DNA of 64,000 nucleotides from Candidatus Cloacimonadota bacterium (lineage in GTDB: Bacteria; Cloacimonadota; Cloacimonadia; Cloacimonadales; Cloacimonadaceae). The translations under genes were made by a program, and so were the position numbers. Location: the NCBI GenBank assembly GCA_023228125.1, contig JALOBT010000004.1:1-64000 (forward strand), given 5' to 3'. Each line of letters begins with the position of its first letter. The first letter of the stretch is position 1. Below, piece after piece: positions 34,456 through 42,992 of the stretch. The notes beneath the pieces are model-generated. The model was not told the origin of the DNA, searched no databases, and saw only the letters and a list, made by a program, of their open reading frames with translations.

Positions 34456-35440
34456 GCTCGGCTATTACGACTTCCATGTGCATATCGGTGAAAAGATCGC
34501 CGGCCACGATCTGAAGGATGATTTTAAAGAGCTCAGAAAGCTGACGGAACGGGAGCCTGATCCCCAAAACCCGCCTCTTTTGGGCATCGGTGCTTTTGTG
34601 ACCGAAGGGCCGGATGAAAGCCTGACCGATACTTACAACAGGATGCAAGAAAAGGCTGCCCGGGATTTTGGCAAAGCGGTGCAGTGGCATCTCACGCCTA
34701 CCAAAGCCACGGTGGAAGAGCTCTATCCGCTTTTGGCTGGCGGTGCCGATCTGAAACTTTATACCACCTATCGCGAGGCCGGAATCTATAGCTCTTATGA
34801 GAAAATAGCTCAGTGGATGAAGGAGCTGAGTGATCTCAAAACCAGGATCCTGGTGCATTGTGAAGATGACCTGATCGTGCAAAGAATCTCAAACTGGCAA
34901 TCCTTTAGCTCTCCCTTCGACCACACCATCAGACGCCCGGAAATAGCCGAAGACAAGGCTGTGGAACTGGTGCTGAACCTGGCGATCAAACATCAGCATC
35001 CGGTGCATATAGTGCACGTATCCAGCCCCGCGGCAGCCCTCTTCATCAAAGAGGCCAAAGAGAGCTTTTCCGGCATCACGTGTGAGACTGCTCCGCACTA
35101 TCTGCTTTACAATGAAGAGCGGCTCAGACAGAGCAATGCGCATCGCTATCTCTGCACCCCGCCTTATCGCAAGGAGAGCTCCCGCGGCAAGCTGGTAGAG
35201 CTTTTGCAGGATGGGATATTTGATATTCTGGCCAGCGATCACTGCCCTTTTTCAGATGAACTCAAAGACCGCTACAAGAATGATCTGCCGAATCTTCCTC
35301 AAGGCCTTCCGGGGGTGGAAACCCTCTTTACTTCTATGTATGAAGCCCTGGTCAAGCCTGGGAAGATCACCCTGGAGCAACTAATTGATCTGACTCTGAT
35401 GGGGCCCAAAGAGCTGATGAAAGGAGCCTTAACAGCATGA
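34448..35440 (+). CDS. Dihydroorotase/hydantoinase-like amidohydrolase
   Basis: 330 residues of the cyclic amidohydrolase group, which open dihydropyrimidine, hydantoin or allantoin-type rings. Metal sites: YDFHVHIG (HxH), a likely carboxylated Lys in ADLKLYTTY, LVHCEDD, HIVHVSS, ETAPHYL and SDHCPF. It is about 100 residues shorter than typical dihydropyrimidinases because the start goes straight into the barrel: the N- and C-terminal beta-sandwich parts are missing. It occupies the place of hyuA in the E. coli cluster. It overlaps both neighbours by 4-8 bases. A biosynthetic dihydroorotase is less likely given the context. Confidence 0.75.
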   Translation: MTELGYYDFHVHIGEKIAGHDLKDDFKELRKLTEREPDPQNPPLLGIGAFVTEGPDESLTDTYNRMQEKAARDFGKAVQWHLTPTKATVEELYPLLAGGADLKLYTTYREAGIYSSYEKIAQWMKELSDLKTRILVHCEDDLIVQRISNWQSFSSPFDHTIRRPEIAEDKAVELVLNLAIKHQHPVHIVHVSSPAAALFIKEAKESFSGITCETAPHYLLYNEERLRQSNAHRYLCTPPYRKESSRGKLVELLQDGIFDILASDHCPFSDELKDRYKNDLPNLPQGLPGVETLFTSMYEALVKPGKITLEQLIDLTLMGPKELMKGALTA

Positions 35441-37671
35441 AACCAGCTTTTCGTAACGACGCGCTTGCCAAAGTAAGCGGCACAGCCAAATATACCGATG
35501 ATTACACCATGCCGCAGATGCTTCACGCCGTGCCTTTGCATGCCCAGACCGCCAGCGCTCGGATCGAATCCATCGATTGCTCTCTGGCTTTACAGAGCCC
35601 GGGAGTAGTCCGGATCATCCTGGCAGAAGATATCCCCGGCCAGATCAAGTTCGGCCAGATCATCAAGGATTATCCCACTCTGGTGCACAAACGCATTTGC
35701 AGCACGGGGGACGTTCTGGCTCTGATTGTGGCCGAAAGCAGGGCTCAAGCCTTGGCGGCACTGCCTCTTGTCAAAGTCCAGCTTGAAAAGCTTCCGCCTA
35801 TCTTCGATCCCGAACAGGCCATGAACCCAAATGCCGAACTGATCAATCCGGAGTATGGCTCAAACCTCTGCAATTACCATCGCGTGCGCACCGGAGACAT
35901 TCTAAAAGGCGAGGAGGATGCGGACCTCATCATCGAACAGCACTTCAGCACATCCCGCATCGAACATGCCTATCTGGAGCCGGAAGCAGCCTTGGCGCAT
36001 CTACGGCCAGATGGAGTGATTCAGGTGATCGGCAGCATGCAGCATCCCTTCAGCACCCGCCGTTTTGTGGCTTCCACTCTGGGCTTTGAACTGGGGGATG
36101 TGGAGGTCAGGACCGTTCCCATAGGTGGAGCCTTTGGCGGCAAGGACGATACCGCAGCTCTGGTCTGTGCCCGCGCGGCTCTGTGTGCGTATCTGCTCAG
36201 ACGTCCGGTAAAACTCACTTATAGCCGTGAAATGAGCCTGCGCGAGAGCTACAAACGTCATCCCTACCAGATGCAATATCGGATGGGGGTAAAGCGTGAT
36301 GGGCTCATCACTTTCGTGAAGGTGCGCATGGTGGCAGATGGCGGTGCTTATTGCAGCGTAACCCCATGGGTCACTTGGCGTTCCACCGTTCAATGTTGTG
36401 GCTGCTACGCGGTTCCCAATGTGCATTGCGATGTCTATGGAGTTTATACCAATAACGTCTTTAGCGGAGCCTTCCGCGGTTTTGGCTCGCCTCAGGTGAA
36501 TTTTGCCGTGGAGCAATTAGTGGAGATCGCCGCTCAAAAGCTGGGTCTCGATGAGATCGACTTCCGCCGCCAAAATATGGTGAAACAGGGCTCCACCACC
36601 GTCACGAATCAGGTTTTAGATACCCACAAAGTCTCTTTAAAAGAGGTGATGGACAGGGTCTTGCAAGAGATAGATTATGAGAAGAAGCGAGAGAAGTGCA
36701 GCTTTGGCGATCCCACCCAAAAGAAGTGGTATGGCATCGGCCTGGCTATCTCCTACCGGGGTATGAGTCTCGGGGCGGAAGGTGTGGATTTTAACAGTGC
36801 TATTATCAACGTTCAGCCCGATGGCTCGGTGTTGCTGGAAACCGGTGTGCACGAGAACGGCCAGGGCTCGGAAAGCGCCATGATCCTGATCGCATCCCAG
36901 GAGCTGGGTCTGCCTGTGCAAAGGATCCGCTATCGTATGCCCTCCACCTCCAATATCCCCGATGGTGGCACCACTGTGGCTTCCCGCGGCACTCTTTTGG
37001 GTGGTGGAGCTACCGTCAATGCCGCCAGAATCCTGAAAAGCATCCTTGCCGAAACTCTGCTGAAAGAGTATGAGCTGGCGGCAGAACGCTTTGCAGACGG
37101 CCAGATTTTGACTAAAGACGGCCAGATCATCTGCACCTGGGAAGCGGCGATCGCGCTGTGCTATTCCAAGCAGGTCTATCCCTATGCCTTTGGGGTGTTT
37201 CAAGCACCCCGCGTGAGCTGGGATGAAGAGACCGGGCACGGTGATGCCTATTTTACCTGGGTTTATGGCTGTCAGGCCGTGGAACTGGAAGTGGACCCTA
37301 AAACCTTGAAGGTCACCTTGTTGAACATGGTGGCTGCACACGATGTGGGCAAGGCCATCAATCCCGCCATGGTAAAAGGCCAATTCTATGGCGGTCTGGC
37401 TATGGGTGCGGGCTACGGTTTGTTTGAAGAAGTCCCCCTGGAAGATGGCGGAGTGATCCCCACGAACCTGCATCAATACAGGCTGATGCGTGCCACCGAC
37501 TTGCCTGAAATGACTGCTATCATCGTGGAAAATCCAGACCCCACTTCTCCTTCCAAAGCCAAAGGAATCGGTGAGCCTACCCTGGAAATCACCGCTCCGG
37601 CCATCGCCAATGCCATCTATCGTGCGACGGGCAAGCGCTATGTAGATCAACCACTTAAACTGAGGCCATAA
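35437..37671 (+). CDS. Molybdenum hydroxylase large subunit (xanthine dehydrogenase XdhA-like)
   Basis: A 744-residue molybdopterin-binding subunit of the xanthine oxidase family, which hydroxylates purine rings with water-derived oxygen. Visible sites: N-terminal KVSGTAKYTDDY, Q-loop region MQHPFSTRRF, GGAFGGKDD, GAFRGFGSPQ, EMGQG-like HENGQGSE, GGTTVASRGTLLGGGA and the catalytic Glu in KGIGEPTLE near the C-terminus. After GGAFGGK, where mammalian XDH has the substrate-contact Glu, there is Asp. The iron-sulfur subunit follows directly; no FAD subunit is present, so the electron acceptor is unclear. Its start overlaps the amidohydrolase stop. Confidence 0.88.
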   Translation: MKPAFRNDALAKVSGTAKYTDDYTMPQMLHAVPLHAQTASARIESIDCSLALQSPGVVRIILAEDIPGQIKFGQIIKDYPTLVHKRICSTGDVLALIVAESRAQALAALPLVKVQLEKLPPIFDPEQAMNPNAELINPEYGSNLCNYHRVRTGDILKGEEDADLIIEQHFSTSRIEHAYLEPEAALAHLRPDGVIQVIGSMQHPFSTRRFVASTLGFELGDVEVRTVPIGGAFGGKDDTAALVCARAALCAYLLRRPVKLTYSREMSLRESYKRHPYQMQYRMGVKRDGLITFVKVRMVADGGAYCSVTPWVTWRSTVQCCGCYAVPNVHCDVYGVYTNNVFSGAFRGFGSPQVNFAVEQLVEIAAQKLGLDEIDFRRQNMVKQGSTTVTNQVLDTHKVSLKEVMDRVLQEIDYEKKREKCSFGDPTQKKWYGIGLAISYRGMSLGAEGVDFNSAIINVQPDGSVLLETGVHENGQGSESAMILIASQELGLPVQRIRYRMPSTSNIPDGGTTVASRGTLLGGGATVNAARILKSILAETLLKEYELAAERFADGQILTKDGQIICTWEAAIALCYSKQVYPYAFGVFQAPRVSWDEETGHGDAYFTWVYGCQAVELEVDPKTLKVTLLNMVAAHDVGKAINPAMVKGQFYGGLAMGAGYGLFEEVPLEDGGVIPTNLHQYRLMRATDLPEMTAIIVENPDPTSPSKAKGIGEPTLEITAPAIANAIYRATGKRYVDQPLKLRP

Positions 37672-37674
37672 GAA

Positions 37675-38145
37675 ATGATTATAGTAAACGGACATAAACA
37701 TAAGATCTCCGAAGCACTGCTGGATAAGCCGCTTTCCCAGTGGCTGAGGGAAGACCTTTTCCTCACCGGAGTCAAGATTGGCTGCGAGATCGGAGTCTGC
37801 GGCTCCTGCACAGTTTTGGTGGATAATCAGGCCCGCCGTAGCTGCAAGATGCTGGTGAAAGACGCTGTAGGCCATGAGATTATCACCATAGAAGGCCTTA
37901 GCCAGCAGGATGGGACTCTGCATCCCCTGCAACAGGCTTTTGTGGATGCCGGCGCCATTCAGTGCGGATTTTGCACGCCGGGCATGGTGCTAAGCGCGCT
38001 GGCCCTGCTTATGCAGAACCATCATCCTACTCGCAGCGAAATCAGACAGGCTCTGAAGGGTAATCTCTGCCGCTGCACCGGCTATCAACAGATTGTGGAT
38101 GCAGTAGAACTGGCTGCCCGCATTATGTATCCAGAAACCAAGTAA
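37675..38145 (+). CDS. 2Fe-2S subunit of the molybdenum hydroxylase
   Basis: 156 residues, the size of XdhC/CoxS small subunits. It carries the plant-type cluster CEIGVCGSCTVLV...C and the second cluster QCGFCTPGMV...NLCRCTGYQQI. It passes electrons from the Mo centre to the next carrier. It follows the large subunit by 3 bases. Because no FAD subunit gene is present, reduced clusters may be re-oxidised by a ferredoxin or a flavoprotein encoded elsewhere; the nitroreductase at the end of the operon is a possible but unproven partner. Confidence 0.92.
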   Translation: MIIVNGHKHKISEALLDKPLSQWLREDLFLTGVKIGCEIGVCGSCTVLVDNQARRSCKMLVKDAVGHEIITIEGLSQQDGTLHPLQQAFVDAGAIQCGFCTPGMVLSALALLMQNHHPTRSEIRQALKGNLCRCTGYQQIVDAVELAARIMYPETK

Positions 38146-38175
38146 ATATAAAACGCCCATAATGAGGTAAATAAT

Positions 38176-39339
38176 ATGCAAGACATAAACAAGAAACTGC
38201 AAGAGCTGGCTCTGCTCAAGCCATCCCTGCATGGCCAGGACTTCCTGCTCACCTGGGAAAACTCCCTGGACAATCTCAAAGCCGTGATGCTGGTGGCAGA
38301 AATCCTGCAAATCCTGCACCGGCATAAAAAGCCTTTCCGCATCTTTGATTCCGGGCTGGCGATCTCCATCTTTAGAGATAACAGCACCCGCACCCGCTTT
38401 TCTTTTGCCTCCGCGGTGAATGCTTTGGGTCTGGGACTATCCGAGCTGGATGAGGTAAAATCCCAGATTGCGCATGGCGAGACCGTGAAAGAGACCGCCA
38501 CCATGATCTCCTTCCTCACCGAAGTGATTGGCATCCGTGATGATATGTATCCCGGTGAGGGGCATACTTACATGAAAGAAGTGGCAGATGCGGTCTCGGA
38601 ATCCTACCAGAGCGGCGTGCTGGCCCAACGCCCTACTTTGGTGAATCTGCAATGCGATCTGGATCATCCCACCCAGAGTATGTCCGACCTTTTGAAATTG
38701 AAGGATTACTTCGGCGGTTGGGAAGCTCTGCGCGGCAAGAAGATAGCCATGAGCTGGGCCTATTCACCTTCCTATGGCAAGCCGCTGTCTGTGCCCCAGG
38801 GTGTGATCAATCTTATGACCCGTTTTGGCATGGAGGTGGTGCTGGCTCATCCCGAAGGCTATGATCTGCAGCCAGATACCCTTGATAGTGCCAAAGCCTT
38901 TGCCAATCAGAGCGGGGGCAGTTTCAGCCAGGTTCACAGCATGCAGGAAGCCTTCCAGAATGCCGATGTGGTTTACCCCAAATCCTGGGCACCCATGGCC
39001 GTGATGCAGCGGCGCACCGAATTGCTCAAACAGTCTGACGCGCAAGGCCTTGTCGATCTGGAGCAGCACTGTCTCACTCAAAACAAACGCCACCAAGACT
39101 GGGAATGCACCGAAGATATGATGAAGTTAACCAAAAGCGGCAAGGCGCTCTATGAACACTGTTTGCCTGCCGATATCTCTGATGTGAGCTGTGCCCACGG
39201 GGAGGTCGCCAAAAGCGTGTTTGAACGCTACAAACTGCATACCTATCAGCAAGCTGGCTACAAACCCTTTGTGATCGCCTCCATGATCTTAAATAGCAAG
39301 ATCCAGGATGCGGTAGCCCAGCTAAAGTCTTTTATATAA
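38176..39339 (+). CDS. ygeW: YgeW-type carbamoyltransferase
   Basis: 387 residues of the aspartate/ornithine carbamoyltransferase family with YgeW features. The carbamoyl-phosphate site is RDNSTRTRFSF, followed by LDHPTQSMSDLL and the C-terminal HCLPADISDVSC. In YgeW systems the enzyme is thought to run in the phosphorolytic direction, giving carbamoyl phosphate and then ATP through a carbamate kinase. No carbamate kinase gene is in the window. It lies 30 bases after the Fe-S subunit, with TGAGGTAAATA upstream of ATG. Confidence 0.9.
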   Translation: MQDINKKLQELALLKPSLHGQDFLLTWENSLDNLKAVMLVAEILQILHRHKKPFRIFDSGLAISIFRDNSTRTRFSFASAVNALGLGLSELDEVKSQIAHGETVKETATMISFLTEVIGIRDDMYPGEGHTYMKEVADAVSESYQSGVLAQRPTLVNLQCDLDHPTQSMSDLLKLKDYFGGWEALRGKKIAMSWAYSPSYGKPLSVPQGVINLMTRFGMEVVLAHPEGYDLQPDTLDSAKAFANQSGGSFSQVHSMQEAFQNADVVYPKSWAPMAVMQRRTELLKQSDAQGLVDLEQHCLTQNKRHQDWECTEDMMKLTKSGKALYEHCLPADISDVSCAHGEVAKSVFERYKLHTYQQAGYKPFVIASMILNSKIQDAVAQLKSFI

Positions 39340-39356
39340 TATTATTAGGAGTATAA

Positions 39357-40802
39357 ATGCCGAAACTTATTACCAATACCATACCTGCGGTGATCAAAAA
39401 GAACGCCGCCCGTTGCAAAAAGCATGGGATCATCCTGCCCACCCTCAGCCAGCAGATGCATCCCGAAACCATCCCGGATGAGATCAAAGCCCGCATAAAG
39501 AAGATCGGCCTCTGGGATATTGATCCGCTTAATCTCTTTCGCATCACTTGGAAGAACGACATGCACACCGGTGGCTTTGGCGCACCGAACTATCTGGAGA
39601 TTCCTTCCCAGATCACAGGCGTGAAAGCTCGCATAGTGGGCCTGGTGGGCAAATACTATCCCACTGGCTCGCATAAGGTTGGCGCTGCCTATGGCTGTCT
39701 GCTGCCCCTTTTGGTGAGTGGGAATTTTGATCCTGAAATCCACAAAGCCGTCTGGCCGTCCACCGGAAATTACTGTCGTGGAGGTGCCTTTGACTGCGCA
39801 CTCTTGGATTGCACGGCGGTGGCGGTATTGCCCGAAGGCATGAGCCAGGAACGCTTTGATTGGCTGCATAGCATCGGCGCTGAGGTTATCAAAACCCCTG
39901 GCACCGAATCCAACGTAAAAGAGATTTACGACAAGTGCAATGAGCTCGGCCTTGATCCGAAGTATGCGATCCTGAATCACTTTGAAGAGCCCGGCAATCC
40001 TTTCTGGAATTACCATGTCACCGGCAGCGCGATCAATGAGGCTTATGAACTTCTGAAGGGTGAAAAAGGCCGTCTCAGTGCCTTCGTGAGTGCCACAGGC
40101 TCTGCCGGAACCATTGCTGCCGCAGACTTTCTGAAGACCCGTCATCCTCTGCTGAAAACCGTGGCTGTGGAAGCTCTGGAATGCCCCACTTTACTCAATA
40201 ACGGCTTTGGCGAACACCGCATTGAGGGCATCGGCGACAAACACGTGCCTTGGGTGCACAATGTGCGTGGTACAGATGCCGTAGCCGCCATCCGCGATGA
40301 AGATTGCATCCGGCTTTTGCGGCTCTTCAACGAAGAAGCAGGCCAGCGCTATCTGATCGAAAGTGGGGTAGATCCCGCTGTGGTGGCGCAATTGCCGCTC
40401 CTCGGTATCTCCTCTATCGGCAATATCCTGGCTGCGATCAAAACCGCCAAATACTTTGAATATGGCGAAGATGATATCATCGCCACCTGTTTCACGGATT
40501 CCGCCGAAATGTATTCCAGCCGTGTGAAGGGGCTGAGGGAGCAGCGTGGCGAATATAGCAAGATTCAGGCTGCTGTGGACTACGGAGTCTGCCTGGGCGC
40601 ACAGACTTACGATAACTACCTGGAGCTGAGCTATCAGGAGAAAAAGCGCATTCACAACTTGAAATACTTCACCTGGGTGGAGCAGCAAGGCCGCAGCGAA
40701 GCAGAGCTGAATCGCCAATGGGATCCCCAGTATTGGGTTCAGACTTTCGAGCAGAACTTCCAGGAGTTGGAGCAGGCCATTGCAGACTTCAATTCCTTAT
40801 AA
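39357..40802 (+). CDS. Fold-type II PLP-dependent lyase-like enzyme
   Basis: 481 residues with the PALP fold: PLP lysine in YYPTGSHKVGAA, a glycine-rich loop SATGSAGTIAA, and C-terminal CFTDSAEMYSSR. It sits where E. coli has ygeX (diaminopropionate ammonia-lyase), next to ygeW, so a lyase acting on a small amino acid is likely. However, the N-terminus and PLP loop are not clearly those of YgeX, so it may be a different cysteine-synthase/lyase subfamily doing an analogous job. The end overlaps the mocA-like gene by 23 bases. Confidence 0.7.
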   Translation: MPKLITNTIPAVIKKNAARCKKHGIILPTLSQQMHPETIPDEIKARIKKIGLWDIDPLNLFRITWKNDMHTGGFGAPNYLEIPSQITGVKARIVGLVGKYYPTGSHKVGAAYGCLLPLLVSGNFDPEIHKAVWPSTGNYCRGGAFDCALLDCTAVAVLPEGMSQERFDWLHSIGAEVIKTPGTESNVKEIYDKCNELGLDPKYAILNHFEEPGNPFWNYHVTGSAINEAYELLKGEKGRLSAFVSATGSAGTIAAADFLKTRHPLLKTVAVEALECPTLLNNGFGEHRIEGIGDKHVPWVHNVRGTDAVAAIRDEDCIRLLRLFNEEAGQRYLIESGVDPAVVAQLPLLGISSIGNILAAIKTAKYFEYGEDDIIATCFTDSAEMYSSRVKGLREQRGEYSKIQAAVDYGVCLGAQTYDNYLELSYQEKKRIHNLKYFTWVEQQGRSEAELNRQWDPQYWVQTFEQNFQELEQAIADFNSL

Positions 40803-41295
40803 AGTTACTGCCATCATCCTCGCTTCAGGCAAGGGTCTGCGCTACGGCCAGCCCAAGTCTGAAGCGAGTATAGATGGCAAGCTGTTTTCCCAAAAAATCA
40901 GCGCCAGCCTCTTGGATGCAGGCATCAGGGACATCGTTCTGGCAGATGATGAGGACACCGCCAGCCCTCTGGACACCCTGCGCGCAGCCGTAAGCAAGCT
41001 GGAAACGAAGCCGGATTTCTATCTCATCTTCCCCGTGGATCATCCCTTTGTGAGCTCCGAAACCATCTCCATTTTATTAGGAACCGCCTTTCAGAATCCA
41101 GATTGCGTGATCAAGCCAGAATTCAGGGGGCAGCGCGGACACCCCATCATCATCCCTTCCACTCTGAATATCTATGCGGAAGCGGAAGCCGGGCTCAGAG
41201 AGATCATCCGCTATAGCTCCATCGCCACGGTGATAGTCCCTGTGGAAGATGCCGGCATTATGCAAAACGTGAACTACCTGCAAGATACGGTGTGA
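40780..41295 (+). CDS. MocA/MobA-like nucleotidyltransferase
   Basis: 171 residues of the NTP-transferase family that attaches CMP or GMP to molybdopterin. Motifs: ILASGKGLRYGQPKSEA (nucleotide loop), FPVDHPFVS (metal Asp) and RGQRGHPIIIP. MocA makes molybdopterin cytosine dinucleotide, the cofactor of xanthine dehydrogenase-family enzymes, and a mocA homologue (ygfJ) is in the E. coli cluster. The start is a TTG at 40780 inside the PLP gene with GGAG upstream; no ATG is available near the conserved N-terminus. It probably matures the molybdenum hydroxylase of this operon. Confidence 0.82.
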   Translation: MQTSIPYKVTAIILASGKGLRYGQPKSEASIDGKLFSQKISASLLDAGIRDIVLADDEDTASPLDTLRAAVSKLETKPDFYLIFPVDHPFVSSETISILLGTAFQNPDCVIKPEFRGQRGHPIIIPSTLNIYAEAEAGLREIIRYSSIATVIVPVEDAGIMQNVNYLQDTV

Positions 41296-41297
41296 AG

Positions 41298-41855
41298 ATG
41301 GATCTCAAAGAGCTCATCCACAGCCGCTACAGCGTGAGGGATTTTCGGCCTGATCCCATCCCGGAAGACGTCCTGCAAGAGATCCTGGAAGCTGGCCGCC
41401 TGGCTCCCTCTGCCCAAAACCGCCAGCCCTGGCGTTATATTGTGTTTAATGATCCTAAAGCCATTCGCGCTCTGGCCAAGAAAACCGGACTCATCGGCCT
41501 GAGCAATTTCTTCATCAAAGACGCTCCGGTGGTGATCATAGCTTGCGCCGATCTGAAGAAAAACACGCGCATCAATGGCAAGGATTACTACCTTGTGGAT
41601 ACCGCTATCTCTTTTCAGCAGATGATTCTCACCGCCTGGAACCATGGCATCGGCTCCTGCTGGATGGCCGCCTTTTCCGAAGCACTTCTGGCCAAATATC
41701 TGGGCCTTCCCAAATCTTGGAAGATCGTGGCTATTTCCCCCTTTGGCTATCCCAAGGAAGACAAAACTATGTATAGCAAATTCCTCTCTGCCATGTCCAA
41801 AAGCAAGGACCGCCAGCCCCTTCATGATATCGTCCAGTACTGGAAAGCCCCGTAG
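41298..41855 (+). CDS. Nitroreductase family flavoprotein
   Basis: About 185 residues. FMN-binding signatures include the N-terminal HSRYSVRDF, GRLAPSAQNRQPWRY and GSCWMAAFSE with ISPFGYP. Members use NAD(P)H to reduce nitro, quinone or related acceptors. A GTG at 41292 overlapping the mocA stop is an alternative start; ATG 41298 gives the usual family start MDLKELIHSRYS. As the last gene of the operon it could recycle electrons from the molybdenum hydroxylase, but this is only inferred from position. Confidence 0.8.
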   Translation: MDLKELIHSRYSVRDFRPDPIPEDVLQEILEAGRLAPSAQNRQPWRYIVFNDPKAIRALAKKTGLIGLSNFFIKDAPVVIIACADLKKNTRINGKDYYLVDTAISFQQMILTAWNHGIGSCWMAAFSEALLAKYLGLPKSWKIVAISPFGYPKEDKTMYSKFLSAMSKSKDRQPLHDIVQYWKAP

Positions 41856-42142
41856 TGGCGGACTCCGCTTTCGCCTACAGCCCCCAGAAAACCCAATACC
41901 ATCTATCTGTTTTGATTCGCGATGCAGGCGGAACAGAGTCCGCCGCAACGGGAAACCCTCTTTTTAATCCAATAAATCCGCTCGATCCACCCGATCTGCG
42001 TTCTATTCTCACAATCCGCATGAAAGCACTTACAGAAACTTGTTGACAGCCTCCCGCAATCCCTAAGCTTTGGCTCTAAGTTCTTTTGCGCTTACATTCA
42101 CACCAGAGCCCAGATAGAACTATATGCGTTTTAGGAGATTAT
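41856..42142. other. Non-coding gap with GTGGCGGACTCCGC inverted repeat
   Basis: Right after the nitroreductase stop lies GTGGCGGACTCCGC, with a matching GCGGAACAGAGTCCGCC about 65 bases on, which can pair imperfectly. The first word also occurs near 11722. TTGACA at about 42043 could be a -35 box for the next gene, but no good -10 is seen. Confidence 0.45.
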
Positions 42143-42976
42143 ATGCGACTGATTTTGATCATTATCGCTTTATTGGGACTCAGTATTTTGAGCGCTGATC
42201 TGGCTTACAATCCAGCAGATTTTTGGCAGGATGGCTTTTGTGTACAGAGAACTGCCAAGACTCCACCCGCTGGTGCGGGAAGCATCGAAGCCCGTCTGGA
42301 AGATAAATGGGAGAGCCTGCCTTTGGTGGATTTCCCCGGGGATTTTTGGACTTGGAACAAGATGCGCAGGAGCGAATATCTACAGACTTTCCGCGAGATG
42401 CTGAGCGGCAAAGAGCAGGGCGCGCCCAAGCTTTCCGGGCCGCATAACGGCATGGTAGCCACCTGGGGCATAGCGCGAGACGATTCACATTTCAAACTGA
42501 ATAACGCCGTCAAAGGCTGCGGATTCTTACCCAAAGCCGAAAAGCTGGCGGAGATCACAGAGCTCTTGCAGAGTAATATCGATAGCGATATGCTCACCAA
42601 GCTGAACATCCTCGACAGCCTCTATCAGATTGCGGAAGAGGTCTTTAGCCCCAATCAACTGGTCTCGCTGGAGCTGTATTCCGAGCCCGGCTACAATACC
42701 CAGACTTTTATCAATCAAATGCTGAATCCCGCCTGCGTAATGGTGTTTTTGGACATCCCCACCTTCAAGGTGAAGCAGATTGCGCGCCTGCTGGACCCCC
42801 TGGACCCCAGTCTCAGTGCCTATGAGAAGGGCGTGGTGCGCTATGTAAACCTTGTTCACAGCTTCTTCCATGGTGATTTTCCGCGGGATTACATCACCGT
42901 AATCTATTACAATATCGAAATCTACGATAGTTCTCCTGGCCGCAAAGACGCCAGAGGAACCAAGATCACTCCCTGA
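42143..42976 (+). CDS. Secreted protein of unknown function
   Basis: About 277 residues. A hydrophobic N-terminus (MRLILIIIALLGLSILSA) is a probable signal peptide with cleavage after LSA. ATG 42143 has TAGGAG 7 bases upstream; an earlier in-frame ATG (42086) does not. The mature part is rich in aromatic residues (FWQDGFC, GDFWTWNKMRR) and ends with a hydrophobic stretch DYITVIYYNIEIY. I recognise no domain. It lies 16 bases before fetA-like, so it may be co-transcribed with the transporter. Confidence 0.6.
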   Translation: MRLILIIIALLGLSILSADLAYNPADFWQDGFCVQRTAKTPPAGAGSIEARLEDKWESLPLVDFPGDFWTWNKMRRSEYLQTFREMLSGKEQGAPKLSGPHNGMVATWGIARDDSHFKLNNAVKGCGFLPKAEKLAEITELLQSNIDSDMLTKLNILDSLYQIAEEVFSPNQLVSLELYSEPGYNTQTFINQMLNPACVMVFLDIPTFKVKQIARLLDPLDPSLSAYEKGVVRYVNLVHSFFHGDFPRDYITVIYYNIEIYDSSPGRKDARGTKITP

Positions 42977-42992
42977 ACACATAAGGAAATAG

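Noticed and set aside
36637..37932. A 431-codon minus-strand frame
   Set aside because: It is antisense to the molybdenum hydroxylase subunits, whose motifs are unambiguous. Long antisense frames are common here because of codon bias.
39357..40802. Naming this gene ygeX
   Set aside because: The position fits, but I could not confirm YgeX-specific motifs by eye; the PLP loop SHKVGAA and N-terminus may belong to another fold-type II subfamily.
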